The notes under the pieces are model-generated. The model was given only the letters and a program-made list of their open reading frames with translations. It had not been told where the DNA came from and did not search any database. Below, one piece after another: positions 11,223 to 21,899 of a stretch of 64,000 nucleotides of DNA. The position numbers and the translations under genes were made by a program. This DNA comes from Leptodontidium sp. MPI-SDFR-AT-0119 (lineage: Eukaryota > Ascomycota > Leotiomycetes > Helotiales > Leptodontidiaceae). The stretch's first letter is position 1; each line of letters begins with the position of its first letter. The DNA is taken from assembly GCA_020726505.1 (NCBI GenBank), contig JAHLEZ010000026.1:248001-312000 (forward strand). The letters are read 5' to 3'.

Positions 11223-11413
11223 GTTGATGCACGATAAAGTGGAGTTTTTAAATGAAATCAACTGCAAGAGTGGGTATGATCGACAGTAATAAATGAAGGT
11301 TTGTGGGCCAAATGACGCAAGATCTACTGCCCAAAGCTCAAGAAAGTAAAGTAACTTGTATCTGATATAAAATGACAACTGTAAATACAAAATTGAAGAT
11401 ATAATAATGAAAA

Positions 11414-13717
11414 TTAGTGTCGATAGTACGGCTTGAAGCACTCGTTACAAAGAGGTAGAGAGCATTCCCCACAACTCTTTCGAGTACGCCGAATATCCCT
11501 ACGATTCATGCCGCCCTTGGAGACCTTGTATCGACAGTAATAACAATCTGCCTTCTCATTGTGACCTTGAATTACGTGGTGCCGTGCCGCGTATCGATTG
11601 ATTCGAGGAGAAACGAATTTGCTGAATTGGTAGACTCGAATAAGATTGTTACGACGGGTTGTAGGAGGCTCTAAACCAAGCAAATCCTCGACGAGTATCT
11701 CCCTGAAATGCCGATGGGTTCGTTGCCCCTCGAATTGTCGACCAACTACCCTTGATTCTAGCTCCCATCTCCATAGCAAAAAGGCGTTGATAATAGCTGA
11801 ATCGAGGAGCCAAAAGAAGTAAGGAAGCCAGTTGCGTGTTGTTGCTTGTCTTGTATTGAATTCAGCTCTCAGCTGGTCTGCCCGATCCACACTATTCATA
11901 TTGTAATTGTAATCGTCGATCGGGACAATAACTGGGAGGGCGAGTCTGCTAGCAAAGAAGCGCTGAATCTGCTTCTTTGTAAGGTAATCGATTTGATCTT
12001 CAGGCGCAGGTATATGAAAGGCTTCGCGGGTAGTAGTTGTCATAGTTGCTGTCTCCTTGGGTCGGCGTCGATTCCGTAACATATAACCCAAACCGCTGTG
12101 AATCGTGCTCATAAGCCGTACGACAGCTTGATCCTGCCAGATGATCAAGAGGACTGGTTCTCTACCCTCATAGTGTAGTATTTGTGTGCGAATTTCCCCC
12201 CAATCCATTAATTTGCCGTTGTTTGTCTCCAAAATCTCGTCCTGGAACATGCCCATCATATTATTGCGTCGTACGGTCCCAACAGCACCGATTCCATAGC
12301 TGCGAAGGGTCGAGAATAAGTCGTAGCTCGTAAAAAGGTTGTCCATAAAGATAACATACTTGTAGTCTTTGTAGGGGAGGTTGAGAGCGAGAGTCAAGAC
12401 GCCGCATGCAGTTGAAGAGAGATGAGGGTGAGATTCTTGAGTTTCTTGGATTCCTTGCGTACCTGAGGTTTGCTGAGTCAGCATTTTCTGAGCCAATAGG
12501 AAAGGCGGATTTTCAACCGAGCCAGTCAGATAAGAAAGATAAGGCGGCAGCTTTACCCCTTTAGGTTTAGCGGTCGTGTGACGTAGAGGGGAAGAAACAC
12601 CAAATTCTCCAACCAAACTTCTTCTTCTCTCTCTCTCAACACGACCAAAATACGGAATATACGACTCACCACACGAACCGGAATAATACAGCCAATCGTA
12701 TATGTATCCCTTACAGCAAAGCGCCCAGTTTTTATACCCATTAGGCTCTGGTTTGCCTGGAACCTTGGTAACATGCGCACTTCGTCCTCGATACCCAATC
12801 ATCATCTCATCGTACGAGATATGCGACCCCAGAGTGACGACAGCTTGAAATTGGGCTTGCAGATGTGTATCCAAAGGGCTCAACTTGTGATGCCAATCTG
12901 CGGGAATCAGGTCACGGTCGTCGTCGACATCTGAGATCTTAAAGAACCTCTTGACGTCCTCATACCTCTTGAACTTCATTCGATGAATTGGAGACTCCGG
13001 AGTAGGGTTTTCCCAATGGGATTTCGGTCTGCCATTGCCTTGGTAGCCAATAAAGATTAGAAGAGCTACGTATACCTTCATCTCTTGTGCGCTGACAGGC
13101 TTGAAAGCATGGCGTTTAGTAGTTCCCTGCTCGGTCCTCCAATGTACCGCATACTTGTTGGTACATCTAGCAAAGCCCTCAAACTGTTCCTCACCGAAAA
13201 ACATACTGAAGAAGCTGGCTGGATTATCAATTGATACATTATCCGGGAGATGGGCTACCAGAGGGCGTTCCGGCACATCGAGAGGAACAAACCCATCCTC
13301 AACTTCGCAGGTCTCGATAATCGTTTCATGCGCCTTTCGCAGATACTTCTTTTGTCGATTGGTCTCTGCACCAAAGGTCGCCATCTCTTCGGTGATATTA
13401 CTATTAAGAATATCTCGATTCCGATAGAAATCCTCGTCGAATACATATAGAGATGATGCCGATGGCGCAGGGGGGCCACGATATAAAGAAGACTGCCTCG
13501 GAGGGCTGGACGGCGAAAGAGAACCTCCACGCCGTGTACGCCGGCGCTGAGGTCTCGGAGATGGTGTTTTTGGAGGTGTACTTGTACGACGGCGACGACG
13601 AGGTCGAATATGTGTGACTACAAGAGGTGTTGGAGTAGTAGGAGAGCTTGCGGTGTTGCCATCGATAATAGAGGTCGCAGGGGGGCTAGAGAGCGGCGTA
13701 GAGGCTCTAGAGGACAT
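11414..13717 (-). CDS. piggyBac-like transposase, full length (767 aa)
   Basis: The protein catalyses cut-and-paste transposition. Residues 1-90 are a Ser/Thr/Pro/Arg-rich disordered leader. A DDE_Tnp_1_7 core follows from about 140 to 650. The acidic catalytic residues are visible: D303 in SYDEMMIGYRGR, D459 in VIFMDNLFTSYDLF, and D602 and D611 in DDYNYNMNSVDRADQL. The C-terminus (725-765) is Cys-rich, CYYC...CGEC...CNEC, the zinc-binding end-recognition domain of the family. No intron or stop interrupts it, so it is potentially active. The start ATG at 13717 lies about 235 bp inside the right terminal repeat. The gene fills the element, and downstream only about 190 bp separate its stop from the left repeat. 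Residues near 135-228 match a degraded copy at 37.4 kb, so this family has been active here before. Confidence 0.95.
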   Translation of the reverse strand: MSSRASTPLSSPPATSIIDGNTASSPTTPTPLVVTHIRPRRRRRTSTPPKTPSPRPQRRRTRRGGSLSPSSPPRQSSLYRGPPAPSASSLYVFDEDFYRNRDILNSNITEEMATFGAETNRQKKYLRKAHETIIETCEVEDGFVPLDVPERPLVAHLPDNVSIDNPASFFSMFFGEEQFEGFARCTNKYAVHWRTEQGTTKRHAFKPVSAQEMKVYVALLIFIGYQGNGRPKSHWENPTPESPIHRMKFKRYEDVKRFFKISDVDDDRDLIPADWHHKLSPLDTHLQAQFQAVVTLGSHISYDEMMIGYRGRSAHVTKVPGKPEPNGYKNWALCCKGYIYDWLYYSGSCGESYIPYFGRVERERRRSLVGEFGVSSPLRHTTAKPKGVKLPPYLSYLTGSVENPPFLLAQKMLTQQTSGTQGIQETQESHPHLSSTACGVLTLALNLPYKDYKYVIFMDNLFTSYDLFSTLRSYGIGAVGTVRRNNMMGMFQDEILETNNGKLMDWGEIRTQILHYEGREPVLLIIWQDQAVVRLMSTIHSGLGYMLRNRRRPKETATMTTTTREAFHIPAPEDQIDYLTKKQIQRFFASRLALPVIVPIDDYNYNMNSVDRADQLRAEFNTRQATTRNWLPYFFWLLDSAIINAFLLWRWELESRVVGRQFEGQRTHRHFREILVEDLLGLEPPTTRRNNLIRVYQFSKFVSPRINRYAARHHVIQGHNEKADCYYCRYKVSKGGMNRRDIRRTRKSCGECSLPLCNECFKPYYRH

Positions 13718-13952
13718 GTTTTCAAAAGAGGAATGAAGGTAACGATTGGCAATGTAGGATCAGGGAAAATCGAGTCTTTTTATACTGATTCTTGCTCTAG
13801 ATTACAGTTCCGAATCATCAAACCGCGTCGACGCGTTTCCGCCGTACAAAGTGTGAGGTTGGGAGGCTCCATATAATATATTAACTAAGGCTCGCCAGCG
13901 ATATTACGCTCCACTACTACTCTATTCGACTCCACCGGGAGCCAAAAGGTTA

Positions 13953-13982
13953 AAAATGTGTATTTTGAGGGTGGAAGGGATA
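13953..13982 (-). repeat. piggyBac right terminal inverted repeat
   Basis: Exact inverted partner of 11193-11222. Confidence 0.92.
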
Positions 13983-15029
13983 ACACACTTTTTTAAAAAA
14001 AAGAGACAGTAATAAAGAGGTCGTTATATTTAAGTCTATAGCCCTTCTTTTTAGTATTCTTCTTTATATTCACAAGGTGTTAAATAATGCCGGCATTAAT
14101 GTGGGCAGTGCCAATTGCACCAAAATTAAGGGTCCGGAGGTAATCTAGCAAGGCGTTAGATGTAAATAAGTTGTCTAAGTATATAATATATCGTTAGGCA
14201 GGCAATTGCTTTAATAAGTGTACTACCACCGCTTATGTCTTGTTTCCTCCTTTACTATTCTTGTTTCTACTTAATTCAGGAGGCACCCGGATACCTTATA
14301 GGCCGTCATTTACACCGGATCCTTTGGCATAAAAGACCTAAGACAAGAAGTAGCTATGTTAGGCAATAACCCACATCTTGTAACCCGTCGAAATCGGCTT
14401 TGTCGGTACAGTTGTAGTCTCTTTTACTCGTCCGGTATATCTCTTTATACACTCATCTACGGCTACATTACGCCCGGGCGTCCACAGCTTAATAAATGTG
14501 TCTTAGATATGTCGATTAAGAGGTTCTACTTATTAAATATTAACAAATAAAGTATTCGCAAGTCTGCGGGCATACCCTATTAAAGGTAGAGGCTTTAGAA
14601 TAAAGCTTTGGATTACTTAGACAAAACCTCCGGTTAAGGATTTAGAACCGGTTCCTTGACATATATTATGTGTAGGCGTGTTTAAAATCGTCCTAATTTA
14701 TAGACTAATAGTTCTTTATCTTATTCTCTTCGTGAAGAGACATATAAATCAGGATTCTAATGTAGACCTTAATCTCTTAAAGTATAGTGGGGTACTAGTC
14801 GTAAGCTCGATAGTCCGGTAGATCCGGGTTTATTAGTTCTTTTATATTTTAGTTAGTAAAATCAACGATTTAATTAAGAATATTATTTAGAAAGAAGAGG
14901 AAAAAGATAATAATAGGGTCCTTTGTATCGGTATTAAAAGGTAGGTTAATCTAAGGGGGGAAATCTATATAAATAAACTCCTTAAATAGACCTTTTCCCT
15001 CGGGGATCGGTTTAGACTTAGGACAGAGA
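13983..15029 (-). pseudogene. older piggyBac-like transposase relic, N-terminal part
   Basis: Minus-strand reading from 15029 downward gives FTN.NIKELINPDLPDYRAYD, EIKVYIRILIYMSLHEENKI, the first catalytic region VAVDECIKRYTGR, then VPTKPISTGYKMWVIA, and the second acid in YIIYLDNLFTSN followed by FGAIGTAHINAGI. These are the conserved blocks of DDE_Tnp_1_7 in order. The interrupting stops are TAA/TAG of RIP type. The reading resumes at 11192, so the intact piggyBac element sits inside this one. Confidence 0.85.
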
Positions 15030-15187
15030 TGTGACGATTGCACTCTGGACAGGTAATATCAAGACAGTACTCTCATTCTTAGGACAATAGATACAGAAGA
15101 AGGACAGCTGTAGCTGTAGCTGACCCCTATATCTCAAAGCTGAAACACTAGCCCCTAAACACGTGACGTTAGTATAGAACCGTTACA
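15030..15187 (-). repeat. LTR of gag-only element (3' LTR in its own orientation)
   Basis: 158 bp, nearly identical to 16386-16543, differing mainly by transitions. It is flanked inside by the polypurine tract. Confidence 0.9.
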
Positions 15188-15222
15188 TCACCCCCCCCTC
15201 CTAAAAAGCTCGTCTCGAGCGC

Positions 15223-16240
15223 TCAAGTATGAAAAATGTTCCTTTGCCAAGCATCTGGATGGTCTGGATCGTCCGAGTCTAGCTCGTCTTCTTCACAGTC
15301 GTATTCGTCGTCATTAATAGTAGTAATCGTTACTTTGCTAGTACTATTAATGTATGGTCTCAACTTGTAGTCTTTGACCCAATGGCCTGGAAGTCCGCAT
15401 CGTACACACAAACCATCAGCCCTAAATTGTTGCCTGAGCTCTGGGGAGACTGAGCGAGCGCGTGGGGCGGCGGTAGTATTAATTGCTCCAATAGTTACAG
15501 CGTTGACGTCTATTAGCTCGCCGTGCTGATGGTTATTGGCGTTGTAGTGTGAAGAGGAAGAAGGGTTGTAGAGAGCTGGGCCGGAAGCGGTATTTGAAGA
15601 GCGGCTAGCAAGTTGCTGAACGATTCGGACAAAGTCGGAATATCGGCGAGGCAGGTTTAGTTGTTGAGCAAGCCGATTGCGAAGTGTTGTATTTAAGCCG
15701 TTCCGGAACGCGGAGATCTTATTGACGTCTGGCTAGTCTTGACCTCGAGCCTCGTACAGGACTCGTTTAAACTTAGCTATGTAAGCGTGGAGAGAGTCGG
15801 TGCCTTGCTTGAGAGTGTATAACTTGTCCTCTGCCTCTTGCACCTTATTCGGGTTGTCGTAGACACGCGTAAGCTGGTCGAGTATTGTATTGTAGTCATG
15901 AGACGACTCGTCGGCTTGGGAGAGTTAAGGTAGGACCATAGCCTGAACGTGGGACTCGAGGTTGAGGTAGACGTAATAGAATTGAGCAGTAGCGTCGTCA
16001 ATTGTTATGCCGTCGACTTGTAGCTTTGCCTTGATCGAGGGGAGCCACGTATCGTACTTGTGGGCTTGTCTATTGAATTTTTCGGGGTCGGGTAGAGAGG
16101 GTTTCGGTTTTGAGGGGGTGCGAGTCGTAATAACCGTTCGGAGGAAGGTAATCTCGTCGCGCTGGCGCTGTAGTTCTACTTGCAAGTCTGTAAGAGTAGT
16201 CTGAATCTGAATAGAATCTATAATAAAAAGAGAGATAAAA
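15223..16240 (-). pseudogene. Gag polyprotein of the small LTR element, two stops
   Basis: From about 16240 the frame reads LTDLQVELQRQRDEITFLR (coiled coil), then PDPEKFNRQAHKYDTWLPSI, a Gag matrix/capsid block ending near DKLYTLKQGTDSLHAYIAKF, and a C-terminal zinc knuckle CVRCGLPGHWVKDY (15360-15415), where the last Cys of CX2CX4HX4C has become Tyr. An acidic tail follows (EEDELDSDDPDHPD). In-frame stops are TAA in P-stop-LSQ and TAG in QD-stop-PDV, both explained by single transitions. Retrotransposon Gag packages element RNA in virus-like particles. This copy is inactive but well preserved. Confidence 0.85.
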
Positions 16241-16385
16241 AACGTGTGCGTATAGTTTCAAATGAGCCTAATAAGCTTAATTATAGTAATCGTGAAAGCG
16301 TGAGACGTGAGACGTAGCCTAGAGTAGAATATAAGTATAAACCTAGGACCTGGGGTACTTAGTCTTAACTGAGGATCTATTATAA

Positions 16386-16543
16386 TGTGACGATTGCACT
16401 CTAGACAGGTAATATCAAGACAGTACTCTTATTCTTAGGACAATAGATATAGAAGAAGGACAGCTGTAGCTGTAGCTGACCCTTATATCTCAAAGCTGAA
16501 ACACTAGCCCCTAAACACGTGACGTCAGCACAGAACCGTCACA
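16386..16543 (-). repeat. LTR of gag-only element (5' LTR in its own orientation)
   Basis: Direct repeat of 15030-15187. Confidence 0.9.
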
Positions 16544-17420
16544 TTAGAGTGCCATCTTAAATAAGATTAGGTTAAACATCTTCTGCCATCTTGTAGAGCT
16601 TTAATTGAGTACAAACTGTCTCTTAATTACGGTGACGACGATATAGTTTTATACTTGTTATAGTGCCGTTACTAGGGGTAACGGTCCTTATAAGAGAGCT
16701 AGATGTGCCCCACTTTTTCGCATCCTTACTGCGCTATGGCAGTCAAAGGGATAGTAATAAACATATAAGGTTTAGTAAAGGAAGGTCTTACTAGTATCGC
16801 TAGGGCCTTATAAGTAAAAATAAGTAATTTGCAGGTCGTCCGTAATAGCCGTTATAATCGTTTAGAAACAGGCACGCTAGTCCAGGTTAAGCTAAGTTTA
16901 TATTACGAACGCTAGGAACGTCTCGCGGGCGAGATCGACTTGCTAATTAGCCGTATAGTAGCTTACGATTTAGTTAAAGATATTCTTAAGTAAGTCGACG
17001 CTCGTAAGCGTCCGTTGGAGATCCGCAAGACCAAGCCCGAGCAAGAAGAGGCATAATCGTGTAAGGATTAATTAGGGAGTAGGAAGCTTACTAACTAGTC
17101 ATGAGCTAACTTACAGGCCAAGTCGTCGTAGAAGTACTCTTTATACCGGTCCTAAATCGCTTACAGGTTCGTAATTAGTTATTAACGAACGCCTATAAGA
17201 AAAAGAGTTCGTAAACTATAGCTAATCGTTAATAAGACGGCCTCGTTAAAGTATTAAAACTACTCTTAGTTACTCTTAGCTAATCCATGAGCAACATAAG
17301 TAGCGTAGTACGTGGGATAACAAACACTCTCGACCTCGTAAAGCTTTTTAAAGGACCGCGGCTTGCGAACGATTGTAAGTAAAAGCCCTAAGTAATACTA
17401 CTCGCCCGAAATTAAGCTAC
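16544..17420 (-). pseudogene. Helitron helicase (PIF1 part), truncated
   Basis: The minus strand continues the Helitron reading from 30259. It shows GEQYYLGLLLTIVR with PRSFKKLYEVE, then DRYKEYFYDDLACKLAHD (17120-17165), LNLDQRACFQTIITAI, and the PIF1 Walker A region FYLQGPSDTSKTFLY (16783-16820), where the family reads GPGGTGKT. The Gly losses are G-to-A changes. It ends at the gag-only element near the helicase kinase-2 region, so the last third of the helicase is missing. Helitrons move by a rolling-circle Rep/helicase protein. Confidence 0.85.
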
Positions 17421-17704
17421 TGTGGAAGGGAAAAAGCCCAATAAACCACACAACAAGAGAGGTAGTATGTAGTGAGGTACGGGAGAGACTCTAGGTGTAG
17501 GAAATCGCGGATCGATTAAATCTAAAGATAATATATATTTAAAGGGCATGAAAAGTCGAGTGAGGGGAGGAGAAAAAAGTGTATTAAATAATATCTATGA
17601 AAAGTTCTTAGTTGTTAAGTTGTTTTTAAGTGTTAAACCCTTTTATATAGAAAGAGCCTATCCGGTCAAGTGACAAAGGAGCTACTAGAGCCTTCCCCAC
17701 TACA
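17421..17704 (-). repeat. LTR of the long Ty3 element (left copy)
   Basis: 284 bp, starts TGTGGAAGGG and ends CACTACA. It is less mutated than the right copy, where TGTGG has become TATAG. Confidence 0.92.
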
Positions 17705-19107
17705 TTTGTCCCCCTCTTCAAAAATCATGCTCGCCCTCGAGCGACTTAATATAAAAGAAACACTCTACTAATCAAAAGCTCTATAAATCAACGTTATTAA
17801 TAGGAAGCCTAATAAAGAAGAAGTCTCGTAATAGTTAACTTGTCACTTTTAGAAGTAAACAATCGCCTCGCTTAGCGCCGCCAGCCTACTTTTATAAGGT
17901 TGACTCTCCTTTATTAACTTTCTAACTTTAACTCTCTAAATATAATAACCTCTTCTTAATATTATTCCTTTTATAAAGTACCTTAATATACTTTAACTTC
18001 TTTATTTCTCTTTTTATTAATTAAATAATATCTCTTACACTTTCCTTTACTTTAATTCTCTTAAGAAAGCAAACTTCCTCGCTAAGCTTATATAAGATTA
18101 ACTTCACTATCACTTTTTTTATATTATTAAGGCAAGATCTCCTTTTATTTAACGATTACTTTAGTTACTATGACTCTAAGTATCTTTAGAGGTCTCTTTG
18201 CCGCTAATTCTTCGCTATTTAGTACTTTTAAGGCAATAACCTTAGCCTTCACTATTAACTCTAGTGCGCTATTAGAGCTTAATACCTTTAATTTCGCTGT
18301 TACTTAATTATAGAAGTGACGTAGTAGAGAGCTTTCCTTACTTACTTACTTTCTTCTTACTAGATAGTAACTTCTTCCGTAATACTTACGTTGACTTGTG
18401 TGTAGTCTCTACTTAGCTTTTCTATACCTTAATCTCTAAATAATAACTTTAATATAAAGTCAAGTTACTTTAATATAATAAGTTAACTTTCTATAGTATT
18501 ATCTAAACTTTACTAACTCGTCATAGATTTTTAAGAAGAGTCCTTTGTTATTAACTACCTTAGAGGTATTATTAAGATCGGTTTACTTTATCTTAGCTTA
18601 AGCGCTCTTAGCTTTAATATTAAAGGTTAATACTATAAAAGTCTTAACACGTCTTAACTTCGTGAGTTATATTCTTATCTCTTCTTCTTATACTTAATTA
18701 GTTATTCACAAATTATATTAATACTTTTCTTACGGCGATTTAAGGTGCTGCTATAATTATTAATCCTTAACTTGTGTTTTGAGAAATAACTAAAGTGAAC
18801 TTTAGGACTTTAATTTAACGTTATTTAATTAAGTATTAAACTATTTAACCTCTTCACAGCGCCGGTGCTTATATTTTTTTTTATAAGTCAAGGAAACGAT
18901 ATCATCTGTCTTTTTTAGGCTCGTAAATTAATAGGAATTAAGGCTACCTCGTGTGACTACTCGTATTAAACTCTACCCCTTAGGCTAAGAACGTGTGTGT
19001 CGTGCCGTACTAATCTTCCTTTAGTAATAAGTCACTAAGTAACTTTTAGGTCCCTCCACAAATACACTCTTATTACACTTATATAAGTTACACTACTAAA
19101 GTTAAGT
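17705..19107 (-). other. 3' internal region of the long Ty3 element
   Basis: RIP-degraded and purine-rich on the minus strand, with Lys-rich patches. The domain is not recognised. It lies far beyond the integrase block. Confidence 0.4.
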
Positions 19108-19402
19108 TGTGAAAATAGGTGAGCCAATCAGAAGAGAGGAAGCGCAGTAGGTGAGGACACGTGATTAGAGACAAAGTAGATTGCTTGCTTGCTTGCTTGA
19201 GAGAAGAGCCATAAGGGCTCTTCAGTAGTTATATACAATATTAGCTTCTCTAGAAGCTTCGACGACTACATAATCGATTACGTGGCTCTTACGGACTACG
19301 TAATCGAATACGAGAGTAATTTCCGGTCCGCGTAAGCAGTGGAGATTACTCCGGCTATTCTCGCGTAGAATCGGCACGAGTTACCGAAGTCAAAATCTAA
19401 CA
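19108..19402. repeat. solo LTR, copy 1
   Basis: A 295-bp TGTGAAAATAGG...CTAACA unit flanked by its own perfect 5-bp duplication TAAGT (19103-19107 and 19403-19407). The individual duplication shows it is an independent insertion and not one end of a nested element. It contains a CTTG tetranucleotide run and a hairpin-prone GAAGAGCCATAAGGGCTCTTC. Confidence 0.9.
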
Positions 19403-21899
19403 TAAGTAGTATTATTCTGCTAGTCTCTTATTAATTAATTAGTTAAATAAGGTAGAGGCTAGATCTATTAACTTCAAAGGTTTATAGTAGAAAGCCGGGA
19501 GGAATAAGTAAACTAACGGTCGTAATACGTCGAGTAAGGTTAAGAGGCTACAATAAGTTCTTAGTTCTTAATATAATAGAAATAGCCCCTTCTCTCTTTA
19601 ATAAGTAAGTCACCTTTTACTATTAAAGTTAATAAAGGGTCTTTGAAATAGCTAAGCTTTCTAGGGATAAAAGAGTTTAGTTAACTCAAGTACTATTAAG
19701 CTAGCAGTAATTAAGTATAAGATAATATATTATAGGGTCCTATTAGCTAAAGATCTTCTCGGAATAGTAGTTCAGTCTTAGTTGAGGTCTCTTAATTACT
19801 TTAGTTCTTTAATAGGGGTTAAGGAACTTGTTGTTGATCTCGAGGTCGAAGTTAGACTTGACTCCTAACTAGTTACTCTATAAGTTATTGGCTTTGTCCT
19901 TGCCTGTTCTACTTAACGACACCTCTCGGAATAATATAATAAGCGGTAACGAAACATTTATAAAAATACTTAAAGTCGCACCTTTAGCCTTAATTAGTTA
20001 CTAGTACTTATTACTGAACCTAGTTAGAGGTCGAGGGTATAGAGTTTTTATTACTTTAGCGATATTAACGCGAGCCTAGAATAGCGGCACTCTTACTTAT
20101 AAGTCTGTTATAGTCACAAAATTATTATATTATATTTAAAAGTTGTTTATAACTTATAGTCTCTTACTAATACTTTAAGTACGAAGTATATTACCTCTTA
20201 TCTACTAACATTAGTAAACGGCAAGAGAAGTCTTTATTCTTTTAGACTTTCTGACAAGAATGGACTAAGAGGTATCGACGTATATATAAAAGAGGCCCTA
20301 ACTTAGTAAGCGAGAGACTTTAAATAGAGCTAATTAGGGGTAGTCGACTAATACTCGATCCCTGAAAAGTTCACTAATTAGGGGTCGTCGGCTAATAATA
20401 TACTTAGACCTCTAATACGTGGGGCGGGGTTAACGTTAGCTATATTATAGTTATTAACTTAAGGTTTTAAAGAGTATAGCTCTAATTCTAAGTGTATTAT
20501 TAGTTCTTTATTAAAAGATTTCCTAGACTTTTACTTACTTTATATAAATCATGTGATTTACTTACTAGTTTAAGGCTAGTTTGTTAATAGTACTCTTAGT
20601 GTCGTCCTTTATAGATTACTATACGCTATATTAGGGTTAATAGCTCTATAAGTATTAGCTTTATCCCTAGGAATAATAGACTTACTTTATTATTTCCTCT
20701 CTTTTTATTAATTATTAAGAGTTAGCGCCTAAATATATTACGTCTATATTCTTCGGGGTATCTAACACGTTAGACTCGAATTTCTAGCCTAGGCCACAAG
20801 TTTAACTTGCCGTTTTAGAATCTAGTCTTGCAGATCGAGCCTAACAATTAGCTTATTTAAACGAAGTTACTTTTTGTCGCCTAGAATATCGCCGGCTTAA
20901 TAATAATAGTCTCGTTTTAAACCTATTATATATTCGCATATAATAAGTAGTTTATAAGGGCGCTAGTTTCTTATTAAGCTTTACTTTAAGAGATTAGTAT
21001 TCTTGTAACGCGAGGCTAATGTTCTCTCTGACTTATTTAGGGCTATATAGGCTCTTCTTCGTGTATATTATAATACTAAGGTGTCCTAAATCGTAGTTCT
21101 TGGCGATATAAAATTAGTTTGGCGATTATTTTAGTGTGTAGTAATATATTGTCCTCCTCTTTAAATATTAGAGGTACGTCCTTGTATTAATCCTTAATAT
21201 TAAAGTATGTCTATTCTAAGTTAGACACTACTCAGTACTTACTACGTTATTATTAAGATAACTTAAGGACTTTAATTACTATCTTATTATCTCGAACACA
21301 CTATATTATTAGAATCTTAGGGTTCTCTAGGAACTTAAGGTCGCTAAAGTCGTGTATATTAATATTAAGTTCTTAATTAGTCGTAAGGTTGTCGTCTAAT
21401 TCTTTATTGAGCTTTTTATTATTATCGCTGTCGTTATAAATAAAGTCCTGTCTCTTATAAAAGAGTTTAAGTTTGTTTCTAATAAAAGTCTAGCGAAGTC
21501 GGGGGCTATCTAGGCTTAACTCTTTGGGTTTATAGTACCCTTTCTTTATATAAGCTTTATAGATTTTATAAAGTTTAAGTTATCTGAAATCGAGAGCACA
21601 ATTAGTAAATATATCCCTTTTTTTTAATAAAGTCTTAACGTAAGACTAAGTCTCCCTTAATAAATAGCCGTTTGTAAATATTATGTTTTAAATCAAAAGC
21701 CTCTTTACTTTCTTAATAGCGGCGAGTCTTTATAAGTATAACTTTGTTTATATATTCTTGTCGCATTTAGAACTAAAGAGCGCGGAGTTTTAGGAGCTTA
21801 AAGTGGTCCTTAATCTCTTTAGTAAATAATGATCTCTAGGTCGGGTTTATTGTCTCGATAGGCAGGATAACTTCTCTCTCGTATATTATATAGAAAGGA

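Larger units (their letters stand above)
11193..13982 (-). mobile_element. intact piggyBac-like transposon, 2790 bp
   Basis: Perfect 30-bp inverted repeats (11193-11222 and 13953-13982, beginning TATCCCTTCCACCC) bracket one uninterrupted transposase gene. The interior shows no RIP-type stops although both flanks are heavily mutated, so it landed after the surrounding DNA was silenced or in a lineage where RIP is weak. The flanks are not the canonical TTAA expected of piggyBac: the left side reads GTATA and the right side reads ATAAC. The exact element ends are therefore uncertain by a few bases. Confidence 0.9.
15030..16543 (-). mobile_element. gag-only LTR retrotransposon, 1.5 kb, antisense
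   Basis: Two 158-bp direct repeats (15030-15187 and 16386-16543), each TGTGACG...CA, flank an internal region that encodes only a Gag protein on the minus strand. A polypurine tract (complement of 15188-15201, AGGAGGGGGGGG) abuts the repeat at 15187, which fixes the 3' LTR and the orientation. No protease, reverse transcriptase or integrase is present, so it would depend on another element. No target duplication is seen (AGAGA on the left, TTAGA on the right). The left flank is piggyBac relic and the right flank Helitron, so rearrangement has happened here. Confidence 0.88.

Noticed and set aside
16735..17420. A plus-strand gag-like ORF with few stops
   Set aside because: The minus strand of the same bases reads the Helitron PIF1 helicase with Walker A and flanking motifs in order.
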